Below, piece after piece: positions 45,255 through 56,925 of a DNA stretch of 64,000 nt. The notes under the pieces are model-generated. The model was not told where the DNA came from and did no database searches. It saw only the letters and a program-made list of their open reading frames with translations. The position numbers were made by a program, and so were the translations under genes. Every line of letters starts with the position of its first letter. Position 1 is the stretch's first letter. Source of the DNA: Amia ocellicauda (Eukaryota; Chordata; Actinopteri; Amiiformes; Amiidae); NCBI RefSeq assembly GCF_036373705.1, contig NC_089857.1, positions 40,558,784 to 40,622,783 of the forward strand, given 5' to 3'.

Positions 45255-45752
45255 ATGGGAAACTGCGTCACCTCAAACCACAGCAGGAATAGCTGCTGGC
45301 CGAAACAGCACCTGACCTTTTGCTGCTGTCGACGCAGAGCCGTAAATAGGGTTCAGTTCTCACAAGACTTAAATAAAGCAATGGAGAACAATTTATACCG
45401 CTTGCAGCCCCGACCAGAAGTCTTCCCACAGCAGTCACCCACTCTCGCTCCTAAGGACGGACCTATCCAGGGTTTTGGCCACAGCCCTTCCAGCGCCCGG
45501 CCCGTCACCGTGCACAAACACTACGAGAACGTCACCGTTGAGAAGCCCTATCAGAGGGGAGCGATGCTGTCCAGGCCCAACGACGAGTCTGAAGGAGAGT
45601 ACATGTCGTACGAGGAAGACCATATTTACGGGAATGACATGTCCTGCACCTACTATAACTATAACGGCCCGCTCTTTTCCAGCCCCAATGAAGCTGCGCC
45701 CGAGGACGGGGAAGACGTTTACATTTTCCCCGACAATGAACAGGAACAGTAG
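45255..45752 (+). CDS. gapt: GAPT-like GRB2-binding adaptor
   Basis: Mammalian GAPT is a small transmembrane adaptor of B and myeloid cells that binds GRB2 through phosphotyrosines. This 165-residue product (human about 157) shares the diagnostic C-terminus: HIYGNDMSCTYYNY resembles the HIYGNETSSDYYNF region, and EDVYIFPD resembles EDIYILPD. YENV at Tyr90, YGND at Tyr125 and YYNY at Tyr133 are GRB2 SH2-type YxN motifs. Its position beside plk2, divergent from it and upstream of rab3c, matches human 5q11. The ATG at 45255 has G at -3 and +4. Oddity: no hydrophobic segment. The N-terminus is MGNCVTS (fits a myristoylation site, Gly2 with Thr6, plus Cys4) and a CCCRRR cluster lies at 23-28. Acceptor-like AGs at 45005 (tattttcacacag) and 45218 imply upstream exons, so a membrane helix encoded further 5' remains possible. 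Confidence 0.8.
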   Translation: MGNCVTSNHSRNSCWPKQHLTFCCCRRRAVNRVQFSQDLNKAMENNLYRLQPRPEVFPQQSPTLAPKDGPIQGFGHSPSSARPVTVHKHYENVTVEKPYQRGAMLSRPNDESEGEYMSYEEDHIYGNDMSCTYYNYNGPLFSSPNEAAPEDGEDVYIFPDNEQEQ

Positions 45753-45992
45753 CAGCTCGAACGCCAGCGAGTTTTAGTCTCGGGTGAGAGAGGCCAAATC
45801 ATCTCTACATCTAGAATTCAGGAAATAGAGTCCTGTGCTGTATTTGACTATACTCTGTGTCAGATGTAGCTGTGGTTATATACATATAACATAAGAGAGG
45901 TTCGAGAAGAGGCCGTTCATGCCCACCAATAGATCTGGTTTTGTTTGACATCAATCAATATCAATATCCTTGTAGACATTTTAGAAAGAGGC

Positions 45993-45998
45993 TTTATT
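45993..45998 (-). terminator. atpsckmt poly(A) signal AATAAA
   Basis: Canonical hexamer on the minus strand, 39 nt beyond the atpsckmt stop codon, predicting a very short 3' UTR. No AATAAA was seen on the plus strand between the GAPT-like stop (45752) and this point. The next plus-strand one found is at 46564-46569, inside a transposon. Confidence 0.65.
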
Positions 45999-46036
45999 GG
46001 AAGTAAGAAAGTAAGGCTCGTGTTCACAGATACGGC

Positions 46037-49000
46037 TCAGACGGGGCGAGGGGAGGCGGGTGGCTTGCGGAGCGTGCTCATGTCGTAGGCCCACACCTGA
46101 TCCAGCCCCGAGCCCTCGCTGCAGGTAGCCGGCCACCGAGCGAAAGGGAAGCGGCAGGCGATGACTCGGGCGTCGTCGGGGAGTTCGAGCAGGAGCTTCT
46201 CCTCCAGGACATCCATCTGAGGAAAACAGTCAAAGAGCATGAAGTGAGACAGTCATACAAGTACACAGGGCACGCTAATGTCTTTGGGACTGAGTTTAAG
46301 GTTGTCTGTCTTCCAGGTGATCTTATTTGGATACTCTTGGATGTGTACGTTGTGGGGGAGGGTACATCGCTTGAAATATCGAATGCTGTGGTATTCAGTG
46401 TGTAAACATGCAGCTTCAGTTGACCTGTTCGAGTGCTGAATTTATCGCAGTATTTGTTTACGGTGAATACACGGGTATTACGGAAGAGCATTAGAGAAAC
46501 TGAAGAAAGAGAAAAAATATATGTTTTGAGAAAAAAGGCAAACGTTTTGAGATTTAAAGTCGAAATAAACTTTTGAGAAAAAAAGTTGAAAGTTCAGGTT
46601 CAAACACCAACAGCGTCCATATGTTGTTAAAATGGGACTGGGTAAAACCCGAAATGGGTTCTAGATGAGGAGATAATCATCAAGGAGCTAAAAAGACTGT
46701 GTAGAGCTGTATGTGTAAAAGGTGTAGGTGTAAAATGGAATTATTGATGTCTAAATTACTGAAAAGTATACCTTGGAAGGCTAATAAGCTTTATTAATCA
46801 GTCACATGGACAAAAAGTGTAAACTATTTTGTGTTTCCAGTTCCAAATATAACTCCCCAGCACAAAACTGCTGTATCTTAAAAAGGACTACGACGATTTT
46901 GGGGAGTTGTCTTTTCAATATTAGAAAGCAACCCTTGGAGAGCTAACAACCCAATCTAAGACACAAACTTGTGGCATTGGGGACACTAATGTGGGTGTCT
47001 ATTCCCAGTCCCACAAATTAAACTATTGTAGCACTATTACTTGTACAAATTCTGTTCAGTTTAACAAATTGTAGAAAATGTATATACATTATTATTATTG
47101 TTGTTATTATTAGTATTAAAGTTAATTATTAATATTATTTACATTATGTACAATATTTTCAATTAAAACATACGTTTCTGAAAGCCCAGAATAAGTATTT
47201 TTCTGTTTTAGACGTCTTTGTAAATCTTTCCACTGTTCCAGCATCTCGGGTTTTACCCAAGTTCCCTTATAACACCATATCGACGCTGTTGGTGTTTGAA
47301 CCTGAACTTTCAACTTTTTTTCTCAAAAGTTTATTTTGCCTTTTTTTCTCAAAAGTTTAGACTTTCTTTTCTCAATATATATACATTTTTCTTTCTCTTA
47401 AGTGGCCCTAATGCTCTTCTGTAGGTATTAATTATAGCTGAAAAGTTCTGAGCATTAGAAAATAGCTTAGAGATTTTTTAATAGTCCATCATCGTAAAAC
47501 ACATTTTCAACATTTGCATTACCGTCCAAATAAAGGGATGTATTTATTTACTGATTTCATTCTGTAAAGTGATTAATGACTTTACAATCATGTGTCAATG
47601 CATGCAATTTACAGCGACACAGTGTAGACATATTTTGTTCAAACAAGGCTGAATACTTATAAGGCTTTGACCATATTGAAACTGTGACTCACCTGCCAAC
47701 AGCAGAACAATTACTTGAATACCGGCACTTTTGCAGCTTTATGATTTGACGTTTTGTGTGTAAGTACATTCTCCAGTTTAATAGTATTGTGTTATTATCT
47801 AATGAGGGTAGCTGACCATGGAAATTACTGAATAAAGACTAAGGATAAAATTCTTTTATTCAGTTTTTTTAAAAGTATATATATCCTAAATGGTGAATAA
47901 TTTGGCTTTTGGATCAGATATTGAACTTATCACATTTGGAAGTGGCAAACTGTATGTCATATTACTTTTTCTTTTTCTATCTAAATATTTATCAAGCAAC
48001 CATATACTTACTCAAGACAAAGATTATTTGCCTTATTTGGGAAAAAATTTTTAAACTTCAGATCCACCGTCCCCCACTTTTACTATTTTAAGAAGGCCCG
48101 GCCTCCTTCTAATTTCTGTTCTTTTGTAAGAGACTTCAAATGTATCCGTTATCTAGAATATCACCATGTTCCCTCTTTGACAGGAAACATAATGCTATAA
48201 TCATTATTCACAGTTTTAACTGCACAAATTAGTTAACAAATATTGTGTTAGCAGAAAGTTCCATTGTGTGTGTATATATATTATTATCATTATTGTTATT
48301 TATGTATTTATTTTCAAACATATTTTCTCTTTCTTTTAATGATTATTCTTTTAAATGTGCAATCTGTATCCTGTATTAATATGGTGCTTAATCTATGTTC
48401 CCTTTAGTTATTTGCTGTAAATGCTTCTGCAATACTTGTCTAACCCTGTCGTGCCAATAAAGCTTGTTTGAATTTAATGAAATAAATTCAACAGGTTAAC
48501 AGAATTCTCAATAAAAAACATCAAACATAAAATGCAGAAGTAGATTGTTATTATAGACAGCCCTGAAAAAATAGGTTTTGTACATTTATGTTTGTTTTCA
48601 TGCAACAATAACCTAGATTTAACACTCTGCTGTAAAATGGTAATAATTAACTAAATAACTAAATAACTAAATGCAAACCTCAGACCTTTAAAATGTCTTG
48701 CCTTTGTTCAGAGTATGAATTTAAGTATAACCTCACTGTCTGTGTTTTGGTAAATGGGGTCTTTTAGATAAAACTCCAGTGTTGTGGTATAAGCATTGTA
48801 CAGATCTGTACAGGAAGTGTTTCTATCATATGGTTAACTTTAGACTTGGTATTCAGCCCTGAAAAAACCACAGACTGAGCGAGGGACTACACATGGTCAA
48901 CGTCTTGCTTAAGTTTTAATGTTTAGTCTGAACCATGTCTGTATTAACAGATTATTGTCAGGATGGTTGAACCTCTAGGGGTAATACATTTCCCATTTGT

Positions 49001-50330
49001 TTCAAAATAAAAAAAAGCCACAGATAAGGAGGTGTTGCTTTACTACACAAATATCAGTGTATGAAGCTCACTGGTGTCAGAAGTGGAATTAAACAAAAAA
49101 CATTTGAATTGATCCCCATTTAAATGCTATTACAGCATGTTGATATATGAAATGCTGCTTTATAAATATAATTTGGTTGACTGATTGGCTGAATGATAGA
49201 TATTTAAATATTACATAGATATTATAAATGTGTAAATGTTTGATGCAGTAAATATTTTAATATTTTTATTACCATTAAAAATTACTTTTTGTAGTATTAT
49301 TAAAATTTCAAATAATGTATCTTCCAAGCTGAGCTAACTAGAAACCTTTTAAGAATTGTGTTTAAATTAGCTATTAGTTTTGTGGTTGTTGTTGTTTCTA
49401 GTGTTTGTTTTCAATTCCAAGAAAAATAAAATCTCCAGCTTTAAAAAAAAAAGATAAATATCAATGAATCAAATGGTCTGACACTAATTATTTCATTCCC
49501 ATAATAACTGATTTGGGCATTGGGCGACTCTATAATAAAACAAAAAGCTGTGCTACACGTGCAAAGCAGGATTTAACATTTTGTTGGGCTGATAACTACA
49601 CAACCAAAAAAGATATGTAGAATTGTTCTTCCATTAGATGTAGGGTAATCTCAGTGACAGGTGAAACTTACCACACCTGGAGCTAAAAACATGGTCACAT
49701 TATTGTACCTTGAGAGATCTGCCTGCAAGAGAAAATACTTTGTTTAATCTCTTTAGGAAATATGTATAGGTTGTAAAAAATATGTTTTATGGTCATATGG
49801 TGACCAGTTCCAGGCATTTCATTAAAAAGAGTCAAATGAGAAGCATTTTTTACCACAATGCAAAATTAATCAAAGTGGATATCCAATGCGCTGCACTCTT
49901 ACCAATATTTATGACCACAGCTTTGCACTAGTTACTTAGTTAAAATGCCACCCTTATTGTTGGCTATTCATTTCTTACTGGTTTTATTTTTAATGTTATA
50001 CATTAGCTGCCTCACTGTGAACATCTAAGAGGTGTGAAGAAACAGAAATTATAAGTCGACGAGGCCTAGATAGGGGCTTATATAAAGAGGAAGCTTAGAA
50101 GTGGTGCAACATTTAATTGTGGCAGTACTAAAAACATGCTAACTTTCGTTTCACCTAACATTTGTTTCATTAAACATATTCACCAATAAAAGCTTTCACT
50201 GGTGACCATGAAACTGACAAACACAAAGTCAACATTAAAAGTCGAACATGGCAAATTCTATCATTGTGTTAAATACCACTGATTCTGATGAAGTCATAAA
50301 GCCAATCAAAAGAGTTATTTATTAAGTTGG

Positions 50331-50396
<66 letters not shown>

Positions 50397-53300
50397 TTAA
50401 AAAAGATTTTTAGAAGACAGTACCATCCAAAAATCCTTGTTGACAAAGTTGACATTAGTACTTGGAATTCCCATCCAGCGAGCCTTAGTTCTTGCATATG
50501 ACAACAATATAGAGTTAATCTCAAAGCCAGTGCTTTGCAATCCCAGAGATGAAGCTGCAAAGACCTAGAAAAAAAATGATCATGAACATTTACAACAAAG
50601 GTCAAATTTATTTGCTGTGAAAAGTCTTACATCAGAAACCTTAAAACGATGTGCATCAATAAACAGAGATGTAGAACAGCAGTTTAGAGTTGTGTAATGT
50701 TTTATTTAAATTGTGGTAGAATCACATAGTTATTATAATAATAATAATAATAATAATGATCATCAAAATAATAATAACCTTTATTTTATATAGTGTCTTT
50801 CACGACGAGGACATCTCAAAGCACTTCACAATTCAAACTTGAAATATAAACAAATATTAAAATAGCCAACACACACACATTAAAATACATTAAAAGTATA
50901 TTATATAAGATTGTATACAGTCTGATTGGAGTTGGAAGGTCATTCGACAATTTTGGAGCAATGGAACAAAAATCCCTCTCTTCCAAAGTAACACGTCTAG
51001 TGTTGGGAAGGGATAGCAGAGCAGTATCAGCTGAGCGCAAACAAGGTGAAGGAGTGTAAGGGTGCAACACTTCAGAAATATAACTGGGGGCTAATCCATG
51101 CAATGCTTTAAAACTGAGAAGAAGAATCTTAAATTTGACTCTAAAACACACAGGTAGCCAATGCAAAGAGGCCAACACAGGAGTACTATGATAATATTTC
51201 CTGGTTCGTGTTCAGACTCGAGCAGTAGAGTTTTGGACTTATTGCAACCTATTCAAAGTCTGTTTAGTAGCCCCGGCAACTAGTGCATTGAAATAACGAA
51301 GGTGTGCAAAAACAAAAGCATGAACAAGATGTTCAGCATCAGGCAAGGACAGGCAAGGACGAATGTGTCAGTGAGGGAACAAAAATAACTCCAAGGTTCC
51401 TTGATTGGTCACACGGTAAGAAATTAATACCATCAATAGACAGACTACGACTTACACGCGTTTGTTTACAAGAACCGTTAAGATATCTGCAGACAAAAAC
51501 AGAAATCATCTTTGTGTGTTGCTGAAAGCTTTATCCAAGGCACTATTTTATCACATCACTCACTTATTAAGGCACCTCGTAGAAGAAAACAGTACCGGTA
51601 ATAAGACCACTCATAAACAGATCTTTGCAAATGCATACGTTGGCGATAATAAATCAAGCGGAATCTCACCCTGCATGGCTGCATGGATCCAAAGCACTTT
51701 CTACAGGCAAACATTCAGCTTTTCATGTCAGACCCTGTGTCAGCTCTACAGAATGCTGGCTCAAAATAGCATTATCTGGTGAATCTTTAACCTATAAAAC
51801 TGATCCAAGGGAAACCAGTGCTATGTGAACGGGGATTCTGCTGTTTCTTCAGATTCATGGTACTACATTTGCTGTGCTGTTCTCTATACAGGAAACACAG
51901 CTTTTCTTTTACACCAGACTGAAGAAAGAAGTTGAGGCGATGCATGGTTAACTTGACTTGAAGTGATATTACACCATGCTTATTTCTGATCTGCAAGTTC
52001 TATTGCTCATTTATTATTATAATTATCATTATAAATAGCTTAGTAGGTAGTAGTAGGAAACCATGGCTCAAGTTGCACACAGCACGGCCATTTTAAAATA
52101 GGCCACATTAATCTATAATAAGTTCTTTACATGATCAATTCACTATGAAGTGCATTTCCTGTAATAAGAACACAATTATTTACACGCATAACATTCCCAA
52201 ATGGGTTCTAAATAACTTCATCTTATTAATGGGAAGTATTTTTGTGTCACTGATACTCCCTTGGCCTGTTTTCCAGTCTACACCAGAAGGATCATTGGTG
52301 TCCCTCTTTGTGCGCATAAATTAATCCGGCTTTGATTTCAAGTACATTTACCATATCAAGCAGTTTCAGTTCATCCCAGATCTTTATTCATTGGGATTGT
52401 AACGTTTGTCCCAAGCATTCTTTCATTGGTATTTAAAAACATATACATTAAGAAACATAAAATTATTAACCATATTTTCATATTTTATCTTTTCTCAAAA
52501 CTCTACAGCAATTATTTCTAAAGTCTTGTGAAACAGATAATTGCTCAACAACTGGAGCTTGGTTACTTTCTCTGTGGCACTTGGTGATGCTCTTGAGTTC
52601 TGTAAATGCATGTGAACATTTAATTTAACAGTCAGATTTAGGGGAAGTCCTTGTAAACCTTCCTCAAACAAACCAAAGAAGAACAAATCAGCACTGATTA
52701 CCAGTTCATCTGAGAAAGTATTGACCTTTTTATAAAAAATACAAAAATGCAACAGATGAGAGGTCCGGCATTCTTGTGAAAATGTTCCTGATCAAAGTAA
52801 CTGCACAGCCCCTGGACCTTCTGTGTCCTTTCAGTCTTAATCATCTCCCAGTGCATTAGAGCTGTAGGTCTCATGCTTTTGTTTTTCACTTTGATGGGGA
52901 ACAAAGGTCAGTCAACCAGTTCACACTAGATCTTACATGCTTGATTCAACGCTGTATTGCTCATTTTGTAAAGGTTATCTTGTTTGTAGGTCTCTAATCA
53001 CTCTGAACATAACACCACCTACAAGACCTGCTCAGGCCACCAAGAGCACAGTACCGCTGGTCTCTGCCTAGCTTTACAAGGTGAATAACTGAGAGTGTGA
53101 GAGATGATGCGATTAAGCACTCCAGGCAGCAGGCAGTTGTTTTCCCCACATGGGCATGCAGACAACATCAGGGGGGTTCCTTTTTATTTTAAAAGACATG
53201 TCAAACTTCTCACACCTTCTAGCTGTTAATAAGACATTTTATGAGTGACTACTTCATGCTAATCATATAATCAACTAGAAATAACATTATTGCTTAACAG

Positions 53301-56043
53301 GGTCTGGGATCCCACTGTGAGTGTATAACGGGTCATATAATCAGCTAACTCTGAAAGACTCACCAGCCTCCCATCACCTGAACCGAGATCGGCCAGGTGT
53401 CCTCTGCGTCCGTCCAGAAGTTTCATAACATTCTGGGTCTGTGTATTACTGGAAGGCAAATACGGTACCTGCACAGCATTCACAATTTTCAGTCAGTTCT
53501 CTGTGTGCTCAGTTAGACCAACAGTGACTAATTTTTCTTTAAAGAGAGAAACCACCTCTGCACAGATAACTGTACTCAAGGGCAGCGAGCTGCTGTATTC
53601 ACACATTTCAGCTCAAGACATGTATGTGCAATAGTTCTGTGTGCTAGTGTGTACATTACATTGGTTCAAGGTTCTTTGGCACCCAGGGTTCAATACTGCT
53701 CAATTATTTATTGTTAAAAAGATATATAATAATAAAATACTAATGGAAATAAGAAAATGTGGTTAGATGGTCTCATATTTATACATACACGAGTTAACCT
53801 TCAAGACTCATTTACGGTGACTTTGCTATGCATGCTATTCTGAGGAATCAGGAAGTAAACAGTTTTCTAGGGTTTAATAGCAACTTCAAGTGCAATGTTG
53901 GTTTCTGGAAGGCAGCATACTTATTAAAAGGAGTACCTTCAACTTAAATGGCACTTTCCGGAATCCAGGCAGTACAAACATTGTCCACAGCCCGTACAGG
54001 CCAGCCAGCAGCCCCCCTACAGCCACAGTCACGCGGTGATTGTGCTGGTGGGTGAACTTTGAGCTTTGATCCTGCAGAATAACCTCTATGGCGTCCTCCA
54101 TACTGGACTGCGGTGGCAGCTCACTGGTGTTTCCTACTGTACATCACAAAAGGATGCATTTATAATTGGCACTTTTCCAGTGAAGTCATAATGCCTTTTT
54201 GTCACTTTTATTAAGCTCAGTGTTTTAATCCGTTAACAAAGAACTCTGGCTATGTACATTGCTATATATATGCTGTTTTCAATATAATAGGTCAACAATC
54301 CCGTGCTTTGGAACAAAGATCAAGAGAATGTAACACACTCTTTATTTTGTGTCAGAGAGAAACACATCCACATTGTTATTTACTGCACACATCTCATCTA
54401 ATGAGAAAGGCACTTCTTTTACATATCTTGTTAGATGAAATATACAATTACACCTCAAGAAACAGAGGTTTCTTCTGATAAAGGGCCAATGCAGTCGAGT
54501 TGCATGAGGTGTGAAGAATGTGTGTGTGTCGATGGGCTCTCCTAAGTACATGCATGTAACAAAAAAATATATGTGTGACTTTACAGCTGCAGGGGAAGTA
54601 AAAGCAAAAGAATTCTCATTGATTTAACGTTCACAAGAATTCTGTTTTTCTTTTTTTTTTAACTGTATGTTAAACCTCTATGAATAAATGTTATTTAGTT
54701 ATTAATAACAAGGTTTTTCAACTCTGCCAATAACAAGTAAGTTTGACAGCCTGTGTGTGCATTTTTAAGGAGCTGCTATCTGCATTACCCTTTATGTTTC
54801 ATGTTTTTTTGTGCTAAAAGTGATTTGATTAACCCAAGGTAAAACCGTTCTGGTGTAAAAGAATGATACTGTTGTCTGTCACTGCCTTTCACTCAACAAA
54901 AGACACATTTGCAGCTCTCTTTGAACACATTTAGTCAGGAACCAGTCAACTAAAGGGGGAGTTATGAACAGAGTCCTCCCAACATTTGGTTCCCATACTG
55001 AGAGTTCATCCTCAGGGTGGTCTCTCTCCTGTGAGGAGTTTGGAAAGCCCTGTATGGACCCTCAGATGCCCCCTTGCACTGGAGGGCATGATGCACCTGA
55101 ACTTTTTACACATGGTCAAGAAGCAGGAATCTGACCATGCATTTACAGTGACGTCACTAAGGATTAGCGCACACAAAACCTCTATAGCTCAGCTGGACCA
55201 TGTCACCCTGGTTAACTGTGTTGCATTTAGCAAGGAAATGTAGGACGTGCACAGGCCTATAGATAGGGCATATGATAATGCACAGCATATAGCCCACTGC
55301 CCGACTTCTAAAACCATAGTTTTCTTGAACATGTCAATAATGTCAGTAATTCAACAGCACGTTGATATGATTTATAATAGTAAATATAACCAATCGATGA
55401 TTCATTATGGGCATACAATAAATGTAAATAAACCTCATATGCAACCTTTCATTTAGAACCACTGATAATACCTCATACGTTTATTTTATTGATATAAAGT
55501 GGTAGAAAGAATAATTGCAAACTACACTTCTGTATACGGTATGTGTACCCTGCGGTTTACAACTGAAAAAGCCAGTTAAACTCCAGAGCAATAATACAGT
55601 CATTCACACCAGGTGTCGCGTTGATGCAAGTTTCATTTCTGTGTATGCAAACAGTACCTTCTAGAAACTTTCCTGAGCTGTTCATCCTATATATGTATGC
55701 CTAGTGCTTTAATAGCGAAAAATGTAAATCTGCAAACACAGCTTTAAAATGCACTTAAGATGTCAGTCCATGGGCAGGAAAGTGTTCATGCAGATTCTCT
55801 GTTTTTCTCGGTGCATATTTCCTACTCGATTATTCGTTAAAAGTGTGTTATTCTGTGTACGTCTTCGAGACGAAATGTTACCCATATTTGTTTTAAATAG
55901 TACTCATGTGAAATTAACAATCCATAAAACTGAATATCAAGAAAAATCCCTTCTGCACTAACCCACCTGAGATTGTGCCTCACTGCAGCACCTGAGAAGA
56001 TTGACATTGTCTGTGCCCAATCAGCGCAAAGCTTACCATACAT
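46037..56043 (-). CDS. atpsckmt: ATP synthase subunit c lysine N-methyltransferase (six coding exons)
   Basis: Mitochondrial methyltransferase (FAM173B) that trimethylates a lysine of ATP synthase subunit c. Exons, 5' to 3': 56043-56037, 54136-53937, 53468-53364, 50564-50424, 49722-49672, 46216-46037. All join in frame to 227 residues (human 233). A hydrophobic segment lies at about 38-61 (VAVGGLLAGLYGLW). SAM-binding motif I is DLGSGDG at 96-102. Later blocks are TGFEIN, NVTMFLAPGV, and DDARVIACRFPF with VWAYD near the C-terminus; the last two favour FAM173B over its paralogue FAM173A, though FLAPGV also resembles the latter. Exon 1 would encode only MY plus one base; if it is not used, translation starts at Met15 (54101), which has the better Kozak context. 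Introns carry a long-TIR transposon, an L2-like LINE and an (AT)n run. It is tail-to-tail with the GAPT-like gene, stops 284 bp apart. Confidence 0.9.
46479..47423. mobile_element. 945-bp DNA transposon with ~180-bp terminal inverted repeats
   Basis: The left arm (46479-46656) and right arm (about 47242-47423) are inverted repeats. Both contain 'aacttttgagaaaaaaagtt', 'gttcaggttcaaacaccaac' and 'gggtaaaacccg'. The outer ends are tacggaagagcattag and, inverted, tacagaagagcattag. A perfect 5-bp direct repeat, ggtat, flanks it (46474-46478 and 47424-47428). It lies in the last intron of atpsckmt. The superfamily is not recognised; the long arms recall Mutator-like or foldback elements, but the 5-bp duplication is short for Mutator. 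Confidence 0.85.
47122..47320 (-). pseudogene. coding-like fragment inside the long-TIR transposon
   Basis: The minus strand from the right arm into the interior reads KVQVQTPTASIWCYKGTWVK followed by PEMLEQWKDLQRRLKQKNTY, then stops. It has plausible protein composition and no family I recognise. The left arm carries the same start but acquires stops. It could be the remnant of the element's own protein or chance. Confidence 0.35.
48400..48480 (+). repeat. retroelement 3' tail remnant
   Basis: 'ccaataaagcttgtttgaattt' closes an AT-rich stretch and resembles tails of fish LINEs. It lies in the last intron of atpsckmt. Confidence 0.4.
50333..50387. repeat. (AT)n microsatellite next to an atpsckmt donor site
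   Basis: About 55 bp of pure AT repeat, starting 37 nt past the exon 4 donor (exon end 50424) of atpsckmt on the transcribed strand. Confidence 0.95.
50733..51300 (-). mobile_element. L2-like LINE 3' fragment with reverse-transcriptase C-terminus
   Basis: On the minus strand, 51178-50816 encodes LASLHWLPVCFRVKFKILLL followed by SFKALHGLAPSYISEVL and, later, LLSLPNTRRV and FCSIAPKLSNDLP. This is the well-known C-terminal end of L2-clade ORF2. It is followed by a 3' tail ('tttattttatatagtgtcttt' on the plus strand) and an (AAT)n run at about 50733-50757. It is 5'-truncated and lies in an atpsckmt intron. It shares its tail with 14690-14870. Confidence 0.85.
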
Positions 56044-56300
56044 ATCCCCGCCCACTACGTGCCCGTAGCCAATCAGACGCTAGACAGCTGACTGACGCAT
56101 GTGGTCGTGCAGGGTCGACCTTGCGCACGCGCAGCCGGCACCCGGAAGTGCAGGAAAGGGAAACTCGCTGCTCGTGTTTGAGCATTGCTGTGTGAGAGAC
56201 TTTGTCTTGTGTTGTGCACAGAAACACTTCGAGGCATATAGACCTTTGAGGGCTATTCACCACGTGGTCTTAGCTTCGAGCGCCATCTTTAGTCAGTTAA
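56000..56300. promoter_or_regulatory. atpsckmt CpG-type promoter, possibly bidirectional
   Basis: Locally GC-rich, without a TATA box. It contains two CCAAT motifs (ccaatcag at about 56017 and 56069), an NRF1-like tgcgcacgcgcag (56122-56134), an ETS-like cccggaagtg (56141-56150) and a YY1-like cgccatctt (about 56280-56288, sense on the minus strand). Such mixes mark housekeeping and mitochondrial gene promoters, which suits atpsckmt. Human ATPSCKMT is head to head with CCT5, but no CCT5 exon was seen on the plus side here. Confidence 0.6.
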
Positions 56301-56444
56301 CATTTTAAGACACACCAAATTAATTAAAAAACATTCATCATCTTACATGCATCTTTAGTTAAACACATTGCAACTGTTACTCTCAACTCCCAGTAGAGAA
56401 GGGGTTTCCCAGCTACAGATCTTGGAGATCTATGTACAGTGCAC

Positions 56445-56925
56445 ACACACAAACACATAGACAGACAGACAGACACACACACACTCAAACACACACACAG
56501 ACACGCATACACACACAAACAACACACAGACAGGCAGACACACACATAGACACACAGACAGGCAGACACACAAACACACAGACAGACACACATACACACA
56601 ATCACAGAGACACACACACAAACACACAGACAAGCAGACACACACACAAACAGGCAGACACACAGACAGGCAAACACACTCACACACACACACACAGACA
56701 GGCAGACAAACAGACACACACACACACACACACACAGAGACACACACAGACAGACAGACAGTCAGGCAGACACACAAACATACAGACAGGCAGACACACA
56801 CACACAGACAGACAGACAGACAGACACACACATACACACACAAATAAACAGACAAGCAGACAGACACATACAAACACACATAGACAGACAGACACACACA
56901 CAAACACATAGACACACACAATAGC
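56445..56925. repeat. CA/GACA minisatellite (480 bp)
   Basis: Dense array of (CA)n, (GACA)n and caggcagacacac variants. It is open in opposite frames on both strands (low-complexity Thr/His/Gln one way, Cys/Val the other), which is a composition artefact and not coding. It starts about 300 bp from the atpsckmt promoter. Confidence 0.95.
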
